A program made the translations under genes and the position numbers. A stretch of DNA of 24,873 nt from Marine Group II euryarchaeote MED-G33 (lineage in GTDB: Archaea > Thermoplasmatota > Poseidoniia > Poseidoniales > Thalassarchaeaceae), in NCBI GenBank assembly GCA_949538655.1, contig CATISE010000111.1:1-24873 (forward strand), given 5' to 3'. Position 1 is the first letter of the stretch; each line of letters begins with the position of its first letter. Shown here in pieces: positions 14,576-20,933 of this stretch. The notes under the pieces are model-generated. The model ran no database searches. It had not been told where the DNA came from and saw nothing but the letters and a program-made list of their open reading frames with translations.

Positions 14576-15958
14576 ATGAATCAGAAAGCCACCGTTGCGA
14601 ATTGGTTGGCTAGTGGCCTAGGGGAAATTGTACTGAATATCCCCCCTACTGTTTACCCTCCGAGAGAGGATTCGAGCCTATTGGATCAGGTCATCGCCGA
14701 GATGGGTTCCGGGCAGAATAAACGTCTGCTTGAAATTGGGTGCGGTAGTGGTGCAATTACAATCGCAGCAGCAAAGCGTGGGTGGAATGTCAACGCATGC
14801 GACATCAACCCGCTTGCAGTCGCTGCAACTCGCGGAAATGCTGCTGCAAACGCATTCGACCTGGATATGCAAATCAAAGAAGGTGGTCCCGGGTATTTCG
14901 GGCATTGGATGCCCGAAGAAGGCGTAGATGTAATCGCTTGGAATTTGCCCTATATCGAGCCAGATCCCCGTAACTCATTGGGCCCAATGGAAGACTCTGC
15001 ACTGATTGGAGACCATCAGTCAACTCATCTTTTGCAAGCCATTCAATCGAATCCAACACTTTTGAATGAGGGGGGGATTATTCTATTGCTACACAGTTCA
15101 AATCAGATTGGTGAGGCAATCGCAAGTGAATGGCGCAGAAATGGATGGGCGACGCGGAATGTTTGCCACAAAGTGATTGGTGATGAAAGACTGACTGTAA
15201 TCGCATGTTGGCGACCATTTGAAGGTGCAACGAGCAAACGATTGCCGACGTGCCACTCCACCAATGATGAGATCTTCAGGTTAGGCATGATTCAACAAGG
15301 GACATTTGTTAGTACGGATCAACAAGTTTCAGGGCGAGGTTACTCGGGGAGAGAATGGTTCAACTCAACCGAAGGCTTGATGGGTAGTTGGGCGTTGTCT
15401 GGAGATTCTATAAACCAGTCTCCCGAGTTCATACAAATGGCTGCCACGATTGCAATATTGGATTCTTTATCCGCTACACTAGATTGGGGATTACCTAGTC
15501 ATTCTTGGTCTCATGTAGCTCGTTTGGAAGAAACCGGAGTCCGAGTGAAATGGCCCAATGACATTTGGTTGAGGCAAGAGGAGTCATTTGGGAAATTATG
15601 TGGTGTGCTAGTCGAGGGGAAAACCCAGGGGGAGAATGTACAACTTGTATTGGGCATTGGTATGAATCGAAAACCCATTGCAAATTTAGATAAAACTGCC
15701 GGATGGGGCACCTTAACACCATATTCTTTTGAGGAACTGTTACCGATCATCCATGCATCGATATCCTCTCTACTAGAAGTCCATCCACGGGTTGCAGAAT
15801 TAAACAAAGAAGATGTTCTCAATACAACCTATGCTGCAATGCGCTGTGGCCTTTCTGAAGGCCGTCCTGCCGCATTTGGTTTGGATGATAATGGTGGTCT
15901 GAGAACCAAAAATGGGTTGGTGACTTCAACCAACGAAATTGACTGGTCCTGGGACTAA
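14576..15958 (+). CDS. Fusion: HemK/PrmC-like methyltransferase plus BirA-type biotin-protein ligase
   Basis: Residues 1-215 are a class I SAM methyltransferase resembling archaeal HemK/Mtq2: VYPPREDSSLL at 27-37, motif I EIGCGSG at 53-59, ACDINPLAV at 74-82, and NLPY at 123-126 where these glutamine methyltransferases have NPPY. Residues 222-460 are a biotin-protein ligase: CHSTNDEIF, the biotinyl-AMP loop GRGYSGREW (253-261), KWPND (325-329), and the K340 segment KLCGVLVEG before VLGIGMN. Such ligases attach biotin to a lysine of carboxylase carrier proteins. The reading frame runs unbroken between halves. A TTG at 14510 would add 22 residues, but the ATG at 14576 starts nearer the domain. 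In the biotin loop, Tyr and Ser replace two arginines of the GRGRRGR consensus. The stop overlaps the convergent gene by 4 bases. Confidence 0.85.
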   Translation: MNQKATVANWLASGLGEIVLNIPPTVYPPREDSSLLDQVIAEMGSGQNKRLLEIGCGSGAITIAAAKRGWNVNACDINPLAVAATRGNAAANAFDLDMQIKEGGPGYFGHWMPEEGVDVIAWNLPYIEPDPRNSLGPMEDSALIGDHQSTHLLQAIQSNPTLLNEGGIILLLHSSNQIGEAIASEWRRNGWATRNVCHKVIGDERLTVIACWRPFEGATSKRLPTCHSTNDEIFRLGMIQQGTFVSTDQQVSGRGYSGREWFNSTEGLMGSWALSGDSINQSPEFIQMAATIAILDSLSATLDWGLPSHSWSHVARLEETGVRVKWPNDIWLRQEESFGKLCGVLVEGKTQGENVQLVLGIGMNRKPIANLDKTAGWGTLTPYSFEELLPIIHASISSLLEVHPRVAELNKEDVLNTTYAAMRCGLSEGRPAAFGLDDNGGLRTKNGLVTSTNEIDWSWD

Positions 15959-16488
15959 TCCATGTCCTCTTGCTGCTTTCTCCAAATCCCCCATACGACG
16001 AGGAATGCGCCAATGATCGCGGGTACGAATTCGTGCGGTATGTCTCGGTTGACAGTGGCCTCAAACAGATACTCACCATCACCATCTAGGATGATTCTAT
16101 ATTCGCCTGATGACAAGGGGTCATTGAGGGATTGCGTGGTTTCTGAGTTACTCTGATCCAACAAATCGACCTCTTGTGCACCTGCTAAACTGCCACCCCA
16201 ACTCTCAGCACCATCATGGGGGATAATCCAAACTGTGAGTGTTTGGCAAGGGTCATCCAAGCACTCAGCTTCGAAAGTCAATGTCCCGGAGGAGAGCCCT
16301 GTGTGGACAGTGAGGATTTCTTCCGGTGATCCGTCCAAGGAATATTGAAGTGGTTGTGTCCATGGGGAAACAATGACCAGTGTTGACAAGAATATGGTCG
16401 CACCAGCAAGAATTGCCATGTCCCAAACTGGAACGCTCGGAGCATCACCGCCTCCTCCCATATCTTCGCCGAAACAAGCCAAGCACAT
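15955..16488 (-). CDS. Small membrane-anchored protein with two TM helices, unknown
   Basis: This protein of about 177 residues starts with MCLACFGEDMGGGGD. It has a TM helix (WDMAILAGATIFLSTLVIVS), an outside beta-rich domain of about 100 residues that carries a Cys pair (ECLDDPC), a second TM helix (FVPAIIGAFLVVWGIW) and a short charged tail (RKQQEDMD). The frame could begin at 16515, but a strong TATA element at 16521-16528 places the transcript start near 16497, so the ATG at 16488 is preferred. The N-terminal CLAC and the CLDDPC cysteines could bind metal or form disulfides, which is not shown. I do not recognise the family. It overlaps the stop of the methyltransferase-BirA gene by 4 bases. 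Confidence 0.6.
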   Translation of the reverse strand: MCLACFGEDMGGGGDAPSVPVWDMAILAGATIFLSTLVIVSPWTQPLQYSLDGSPEEILTVHTGLSSGTLTFEAECLDDPCQTLTVWIIPHDGAESWGGSLAGAQEVDLLDQSNSETTQSLNDPLSSGEYRIILDGDGEYLFEATVNRDIPHEFVPAIIGAFLVVWGIWRKQQEDMD

Positions 16489-16520
16489 CAATTTGGCTGA
16501 GCGATAAATCATCAAAATAA

Positions 16521-16530
16521 TTTATAAATT
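16521..16530 (-). promoter_or_regulatory. TATA box for the two-TM protein gene
   Basis: TTTATAAATT on the minus strand is the clearest TATA element in the window. It predicts a transcript start about 25 bases downstream, near 16497, and therefore a nearly leaderless mRNA beginning just before the ATG at 16488. Confidence 0.55.
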
Positions 16531-16550
16531 CTATAGGATTGAGTTATGCG

Positions 16551-16832
16551 CTACAATTCTAATCTCTCACGGACCAAGCGTATTTTCCCAGACATTGTGA
16601 CCGAATGTATGTCTTGATCGGGATTCTCCAAGACTTTTCTCCACTCATTTTGGTTTTTCAGCAGTATTCTCAATATGGCTTTCCCACCATCGAAATCCAT
16701 CAGTTTCCATTCTTCAACAGGTGCAATTTTTCCAATTTTTGACTTCAAATCAGATCGGTTTGTGCAACTTTTCACGGACAAACCAACCCAGCGCCTCTTC
16801 TCACGGAGAGCCTTGGTCAAACGCTTGGCCAT
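16551..16832 (-). CDS. rnp2: RNase P protein component 2 (Pop5/Rpp14 family)
   Basis: This 93-residue basic protein follows the Pop5 pattern: start MAKRLTKALREKRRWVGLSV, matching the LRExxRYLxFEV opening strand of archaeal Pop5; a central region; GGKAILRILLKNQNEWRKVL, matching the RGILRV strand and helix; and the end IHSVTMSGKIRLVRERL, matching the VSGTIRxLRxK finish. Pop5 with Rpp30 activates the catalytic RNA of archaeal RNase P, which trims tRNA 5' leaders. It is shorter than the usual 110-120 residues because the middle is compact. The frame is open further upstream, but that part overlaps the divergent membrane-protein gene, so the ATG at 16832 is chosen. The identification rests on pattern and has not been confirmed by a search. 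Confidence 0.65.
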   Translation of the reverse strand: MAKRLTKALREKRRWVGLSVKSCTNRSDLKSKIGKIAPVEEWKLMDFDGGKAILRILLKNQNEWRKVLENPDQDIHSVTMSGKIRLVRERLEL

Positions 16833-16884
16833 GGTGCTCGGACAGTCGTCGGACTTAACAGGCCTCGCACACTCGCAGTGATTG

Positions 16885-18234
16885 ATGGATGATTCAGAGG
16901 GAGAGGTTGCTCCACCAACAATCTCTGATGTCATACGCAATCTACTGAGTCCTGCCACACTACCGCACATCATCCTCTTGGGTTTGGCAGGCACTGGCCT
17001 ATACCTCCTATCCGCTTCGGATTCAGATTCACTATTTGCAATCGGAATTGCTGGTTATGTCGGACTCTCGATTGGATATGCCATGACTGCTTGGATGCAG
17101 GAAATGGAAATAATCCATCGCTTCAGTCATTTCCAGGCCTTGCCCAAAGACATCCCACTTTTAGAGAAAATAATGCTTTTCTTTGTCAGAGTAATCACCT
17201 CTTGGATTTCCCCCTTATTACTTGGATTAATCCCCTTTATTCTGGTTGCAGGATTCCTCAATTCAGACGCTGGTGCTGATCAGGTCGAGTATTGGGCGAT
17301 GGCGCTTGGCAGCCTATTTGTGGTATGGTCATTGGCACAAGGAAGGGCTCTTTCATCCAGCCTCCGAATCTTTGTCGAAGGGCGTGCAGTCGGAATTGCA
17401 TCCATCCAACGTAAATCCAAACGCTTCACATCAACAACTCTGCACATGACCATTATTGGAACCTTTGCGACCCTGTCATACTGGGGCCTTGTGCAAGGAG
17501 CTGAAAACAGTGATTCGCTAATTTCTTTGGAGTCATTCAAGGCCTTGTTATTCGGCCTGGCAGCAATCGGTGTCCAGGGTATCCTATTCTGGTACACAAC
17601 CGAAAGACGCGTGATCGATTCCGAGAGAAAAGATACCGCAGCATTTGGTTTTGCTTGGGGTTTGTTCATGCAACTATTCGTCACATGGCATCTTCTCAGC
17701 GCCTACAGGAGATTCATTGCTGACGACTGGGGTGTTTTCCTTGTCATTGAAGAGTTCATTCTGATGGTCATGACTGTGGTTGCGGCCATTTGGAGCTTGG
17801 CCAAAGATACACATCGAAGGGGTTTCAAACTGTTTACAAAGCAGAATGCGGTATTCTGGGGCTTGTCTTTCGGTATGGCGTATTCCGGTTCGATTGCAAT
17901 GATTGGAGTACTAGGATCGAAGCTTTCGGGTGGGGCGATTGGTGGCATCGGCATGTCAGCAACCATCGGTATTGGCCACCTGATTACAGCGGGAACCATG
18001 ATGTGGATTCATGCTTGGAGAATAGGGCAACTCTCCAGATGGTTGGATTCAGCCAGAGAAGATTTTGGAGAGAGTGACAATCATGCGGAAGTGGATCATC
18101 ACGAGGATGCTTCAGAGGATGCCGATGATGAAGTCACTGAAGATATCGAGAGTGATGTTGGAAATGAAATCGAACTCGACATACCTCCACCCGTTACCAC
18201 AGAGGATGATATTGAATTGGTTGATTTGGATTAG
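16885..18234 (+). CDS. Large polytopic membrane protein with acidic C-terminal tail, unknown
   Basis: About 449 residues with roughly eight to ten TM helices, for example LPHIILLGLAGTGLYLL, WISPLLLGLIPFILVAGFL, FKALLFGLAAIGVQGILFW, FLVIEEFILMVMTVVAAIW and GMSATIGIGHLITAGTMMW. A basic loop (IASIQRKSKRFTST) lies between. The last 65 residues are strongly acidic (HHEDASEDADDEVTEDIESD) and end in PPPVTTEDDIELVDLD, probably a cytoplasmic disordered tail. I recognise no transporter, enzyme or sensor motif. The TTG at 16882 is in frame, but the ATG at 16885 is more likely. It diverges from rnp2 with a gap of about 50 bases and its stop overlaps that of the FtsZ-like gene by 4 bases. Confidence 0.6.
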   Translation: MDDSEGEVAPPTISDVIRNLLSPATLPHIILLGLAGTGLYLLSASDSDSLFAIGIAGYVGLSIGYAMTAWMQEMEIIHRFSHFQALPKDIPLLEKIMLFFVRVITSWISPLLLGLIPFILVAGFLNSDAGADQVEYWAMALGSLFVVWSLAQGRALSSSLRIFVEGRAVGIASIQRKSKRFTSTTLHMTIIGTFATLSYWGLVQGAENSDSLISLESFKALLFGLAAIGVQGILFWYTTERRVIDSERKDTAAFGFAWGLFMQLFVTWHLLSAYRRFIADDWGVFLVIEEFILMVMTVVAAIWSLAKDTHRRGFKLFTKQNAVFWGLSFGMAYSGSIAMIGVLGSKLSGGAIGGIGMSATIGIGHLITAGTMMWIHAWRIGQLSRWLDSAREDFGESDNHAEVDHHEDASEDADDEVTEDIESDVGNEIELDIPPPVTTEDDIELVDLD

Positions 18235-19163
18235 ACCAATCCATCTGATGCGCCTCGTGGCAAACCACTGACGACGGCTACAACTCGCATTCGCTCTTCA
18301 AGGTCGGGTGACACCCGAGCCCCGAGTATGACCTGTGCATCGGCCGAAAGGCCGTCTGTAAATGCTGCTGAAACAGCTTCAACCTGCTTTAGTGTCATAT
18401 GTGGACCACCTTCAACCTGCAAGAGGCAGCCTGTCGCACCTCCAACCGACATCGCAGCGAGAGGCGATGAGCGGGCCCTCCGATACAACTCCTGTGCTTC
18501 ATCACAATGCCCCTCAGCAACGAGAAGGGTGGATGCTCCTGATTTGGAAACAATTGCTCGTAAATCCATCAAATCCAGATTGATTAGCCCCACATTGGCC
18601 AAGGTTCGCATCAGGCCCTCGCACAGTTCTTCCACCCAAGCCGAACCTTGTTGCCAATCTACCCCTCGCTCACGTGCCTGCCACGCCATTCGATCAAGGC
18701 TGAGTTCAACACATACATGACTGACTTTTGACAAGCGAGAAAGTGATTCTTCAGCAATTTTTTGACGTTCAGTCTGAGATTCAAATGGCATCGCTGCAAC
18801 AGAGATGACCAAACAACCTGCCTGTACGGCTTGCCGGGCGAATTCAACGGATGCGCCCGAACCGGAACCCCCGCCCAGCCCGGTCAGTAACAAGACGAGT
18901 TCAGCCCTTTCAAGAAAATGTGAGGCAATGGGTTGTAGTGAGCGCATGCGAGCTTCGGCAAGTTGTGGCATACCGGCGCACCCAACTTCGGTAGGTGAGT
19001 CCCCAAGCAACAAGCAATTTGCATGGCGGGCGTCTTCCATCGATCGATTATCTGCATCCACCAAAGTGAGGTCGGTCCATTCCGAGACTCTAGATTGTGC
19101 GGCTTTTGCCCAAGTGCAACCCAAACTGCCAATACCAGCAATGAGTAACGCACCATCCTCCAT
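18231..19163 (-). CDS. Divergent FtsZ/tubulin-superfamily GTPase
   Basis: This 310-residue protein has the FtsZ layout. The tubulin signature appears as GLGGGSGSGAS (95-105) for GGGTGTG. LVISVAAMPFESQTERQ follows (FtsZ: vSvvtlPFxxEg..R). The synergy (T7) loop is GLINLDLMDL with N195, D197 and D200 kept, as in NxDxxD. The C-terminal domain carries LLQVEGGPHMTLKQVEAVS, AQVILGARV and RVVAVVSGL. FtsZ polymers build the division ring. This copy is atypical: the N-terminal loop is GIGSLGCTW without the usual GGGGxN asparagine, the guanine-contacting ND before RL reads LD, and no C-terminal tail is present. A TPR protein lies just upstream on the same strand. It is probably a specialised paralogue rather than the main FtsZ, but that is inference. 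Confidence 0.75.
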   Translation of the reverse strand: MEDGALLIAGIGSLGCTWAKAAQSRVSEWTDLTLVDADNRSMEDARHANCLLLGDSPTEVGCAGMPQLAEARMRSLQPIASHFLERAELVLLLTGLGGGSGSGASVEFARQAVQAGCLVISVAAMPFESQTERQKIAEESLSRLSKVSHVCVELSLDRMAWQARERGVDWQQGSAWVEELCEGLMRTLANVGLINLDLMDLRAIVSKSGASTLLVAEGHCDEAQELYRRARSSPLAAMSVGGATGCLLQVEGGPHMTLKQVEAVSAAFTDGLSADAQVILGARVSPDLEERMRVVAVVSGLPRGASDGLV

Positions 19164-19202
19164 GGTGTGGCTTGAACAAGGGGGGTCATGAGGGTTTGTG
19201 AA

Positions 19203-19508
19203 TCAATCTCGTCCGATATATCTTGAATATCTTCGACGCGCATCACGAGCCCATGGGTTGTCAGGTTCGATTTCCAAAACACGATCATAGTATTCAACTG
19301 CGGTTTCGAATTCGGAAAGATGCTTGCCATACAAGTAGCCCAAATTGGAAAGAACTGGTACACAATCTTCGGCCTGTTCAAGCATGCTCAACAACAACCT
19401 CTCGGCGCCAGACAAATCCATCCCCTCCATCAGAACCTCAGCCGCTTCAAGTTGCTCAAATTGCTCATCTGAGAGATTGTAGGTGTTTTCCCATGCCCGC
19501 TCCGCCAT
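19203..19508 (-). CDS. Small TPR-repeat protein
   Basis: This protein of 101 residues consists of an acidic N-terminal helix pair and at least two TPR-like units. The clearest is VLSNLGYLYGKHLSEFETAV followed by EYYDRVLEIEPDNPWARDARRR, with the canonical G-Y, A and P positions. TPR proteins are docking scaffolds. It is 39 bases upstream of the FtsZ-like gene on the same strand, so the two are likely cotranscribed and may act together; that link is inferred from position only. A palindromic AGCCT-AG-AGGCT lies just upstream of its start at 19520-19531. Confidence 0.7.
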   Translation of the reverse strand: MAERAWENTYNLSDEQFEQLEAAEVLMEGMDLSGAERLLLSMLEQAEDCVPVLSNLGYLYGKHLSEFETAVEYYDRVLEIEPDNPWARDARRRYSRYIGRD

Positions 19509-19519
19509 GGCCCTGGGAA

Positions 19520-19610
19520 AGCCTAGAGGCTATTCACAACTGCGTTGGGCTGCTCGCGAGCGTGCGCGCGAAATTCGACCCACTGCGGACGGTTTTGCTC
19601 GTGTCGAGCA
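19520..19610. promoter_or_regulatory. Cluster of inverted repeats between the TPR/FtsZ-like and respiratory operons
   Basis: This divergent spacer holds three perfect dyads: AGCCT-AG-AGGCT at 19520-19531, GCTCG-CGAGC at 19552-19561, and TGCTCG-TGT-CGAGCA at 19596-19610. The last two share the same half-site with different centre spacing. They may be operators for the divergent operons or transcript hairpins. No RNA gene or ORF of merit lies here. Confidence 0.35.
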
Positions 19611-19615
19611 GGGAA

Positions 19616-19624
19616 CGTTTATGG
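19616..19624 (+). promoter_or_regulatory. Candidate TATA element for the respiratory operon
   Basis: CGTTTATGG lies about 45 bases before the ATG at 19667 and directly after the dyad at 19596-19610. It would start transcription near 19643, just before the SD-like GGTGAG at 19653-19658. The match to an archaeal TATA box is moderate. Confidence 0.3.
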
Positions 19625-19666
19625 AGGGATTTCAAGTCGAACGTTCACCGTAGGTGAGTGACCACT

Positions 19667-20485
19667 ATGACCACATCAATCAACCGAACGAAACATGTCC
19701 TTATTGGGCTACTCGTCGTCTTGTTGATTGCTGGCTCAACACAAGCCCGCCCATCGGGTATCACCGGCAATGAAGCCGAAGGTGGAACCGATGTTGCCAA
19801 GACTGGTTGTACGTGCCATTCTGGGAATGCAATCGCCCCTGACGATTCAGTCACGGTCATGATTGTAGATGTGCCCTTCCAGTTCGCAGCAGGCCAGGCC
19901 TACACAATGAAAATTGAAATCATTGGTGGACCTGAAATTGGAGGCACCTCATCTGCAGGCTTCTCAATGCTGGTCTCTGATGGAGCACTTTCAGCTGGAG
20001 CAGGCTACGAGGACATGGTCCAAAATGGAGATGATGAAACCTCACTCACTCATACTGAAGCCGGTAGCAACCCGACCGACCGGGCATGGGATTTCGTTTG
20101 GACTGCACCCGCCTCCGGTGCTGGTGATGTCACATTCTGGTTGGCTGGAAACAGTGTCAACGGCGATGGTGCACCAACAGGGGATGCTTGGAACCGACTT
20201 TCATTCTCACTTGGTGAAGGAGAGGATTCTGGTAGCACCCGAACTATTTTTGCAGGGAATGGCGATGTCGCCCCTCCTGCCGGTGACCATGGTCATGTGG
20301 ATTTGCACCATATGGGTGCGCCATTCCGAGCCCATTGGTTAGGCCTTCTCGGATTCGGAGCTGTGGTTGCAGTGATTATATTCTGTGGATTCTTCTTGAG
20401 ATACGGATTTAGTCGCCATTATGAAGGACGATCTAACTTGGTACGTCTTCGGATGAAACATCTACGAAGAGGTGATCAACTTTGA
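19667..20485 (+). CDS. Secreted, membrane-anchored Reeler-like (choice-of-anchor V type) protein with CxCH motif
   Basis: An N-terminal signal segment (HVLIGLLVVLLIAGSTQA) is followed by GCTCHSGNA and a beta-sandwich rich in Gly, Asp and Thr. That domain includes QAYTMKIEIIGGPE, AGFSMLVSDGALSAG, DFVWTAPASGAGDVTFWLAG and NRLSFSLGEG, the layout of Reeler-like domains that usually begin with a CxxCH heme site in bacterial proteins. A His-rich stretch (DHGHVDLHHMG) precedes a C-terminal TM helix (LLGFGAVVAVIIFCGFFL) and a basic tail. Here the heme-like motif is CTCH, one residue shorter than CxxCH. As first gene of the Rieske/cytochrome b operon it may be an outside redox or assembly partner. A GTG at 19658 is an alternative start, but the ATG at 19667 has a better-placed SD. 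Confidence 0.65.
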   Translation: MTTSINRTKHVLIGLLVVLLIAGSTQARPSGITGNEAEGGTDVAKTGCTCHSGNAIAPDDSVTVMIVDVPFQFAAGQAYTMKIEIIGGPEIGGTSSAGFSMLVSDGALSAGAGYEDMVQNGDDETSLTHTEAGSNPTDRAWDFVWTAPASGAGDVTFWLAGNSVNGDGAPTGDAWNRLSFSLGEGEDSGSTRTIFAGNGDVAPPAGDHGHVDLHHMGAPFRAHWLGLLGFGAVVAVIIFCGFFLRYGFSRHYEGRSNLVRLRMKHLRRGDQL

Positions 20486-20931
20486 GTGACGATGTAGTGA
20501 TGCGTCTGCTAAGGCAGGTCAAATCCGGCGATGTCAGCCTCGAGGATGCGCGAGCAGCTTTGGATGGAGTCAATCTGACCGAAGAGGAGTATGTTACCGC
20601 AATTGACCATGGTGTGTTCAACATGCCTGAGCCAGGAACAATTGTCCGTTCCAGCATTTCGCCAAGTGCATCTTCTTGGTTGGTTACATTCGTTTTTGTA
20701 TGGGGATTGTTCTGGACGATTTACTGGGCAGGTGGTTTGGCTTACGGACTATACAACCATTGGGACCAACAATTGCTCTCATTCTTCATGGCAATGATGT
20801 TGACTACATTGATTATCATGGGTATCGTATATCTGAAATGGGTCATGCCAGACACTGTCATTGTCAAGCATCGCAGAAACAAGTTCATCGGACCAAAGGA
20901 TTCCGAAAGTTGGGTTGAATACAAGGTGTAA
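20482..20931 (+). CDS. Two-TM protein of the respiratory operon, unknown
   Basis: A cytosolic N-terminal helical segment (VMRLLRQVKSGDVSLEDARAAL), reminiscent of SHOCT-like short helical motifs, is followed by two TM helices (LVTFVFVWGLFWTIYWAGGLAYG and LLSFFMAMMLTTLIIMGIVYL) and a short basic end. The start is a TTG overlapping the previous stop (TTGA). It is well supported by GAGGTGATC, a near-perfect SD, 4 bases upstream. The gene sits between the CxCH protein and the Rieske protein, so it is probably a small subunit or assembly factor of the cytochrome b complex. I do not recognise the family. Confidence 0.65.
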   Translation: MSDDVVMRLLRQVKSGDVSLEDARAALDGVNLTEEEYVTAIDHGVFNMPEPGTIVRSSISPSASSWLVTFVFVWGLFWTIYWAGGLAYGLYNHWDQQLLSFFMAMMLTTLIIMGIVYLKWVMPDTVIVKHRRNKFIGPKDSESWVEYKV

Positions 20932-20933
20932 TC

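Noticed and set aside
14221..14613. Plus-strand open frame of 130 codons from 14221
   Set aside because: It runs through the antisense of tRNA-Lys and the intergenic spacer and then into the start of the methyltransferase in another frame; its protein is low-complexity.
15200..15260. Possible frameshift or missed stop between methyltransferase and BirA halves
   Set aside because: The frame is continuous and the sequence through the joint (WRPFEGATSKRLPTCHSTNDE) runs straight into the conserved start of the BPL domain, with no stop codon or repeat run that would suggest an error.
16833..16994. N-terminal extension of the rnp2 frame up to 16994
   Set aside because: It overlaps the start of the divergent membrane-protein gene, is Ser/Cys-rich, and the Pop5 pattern begins at the ATG at 16832.
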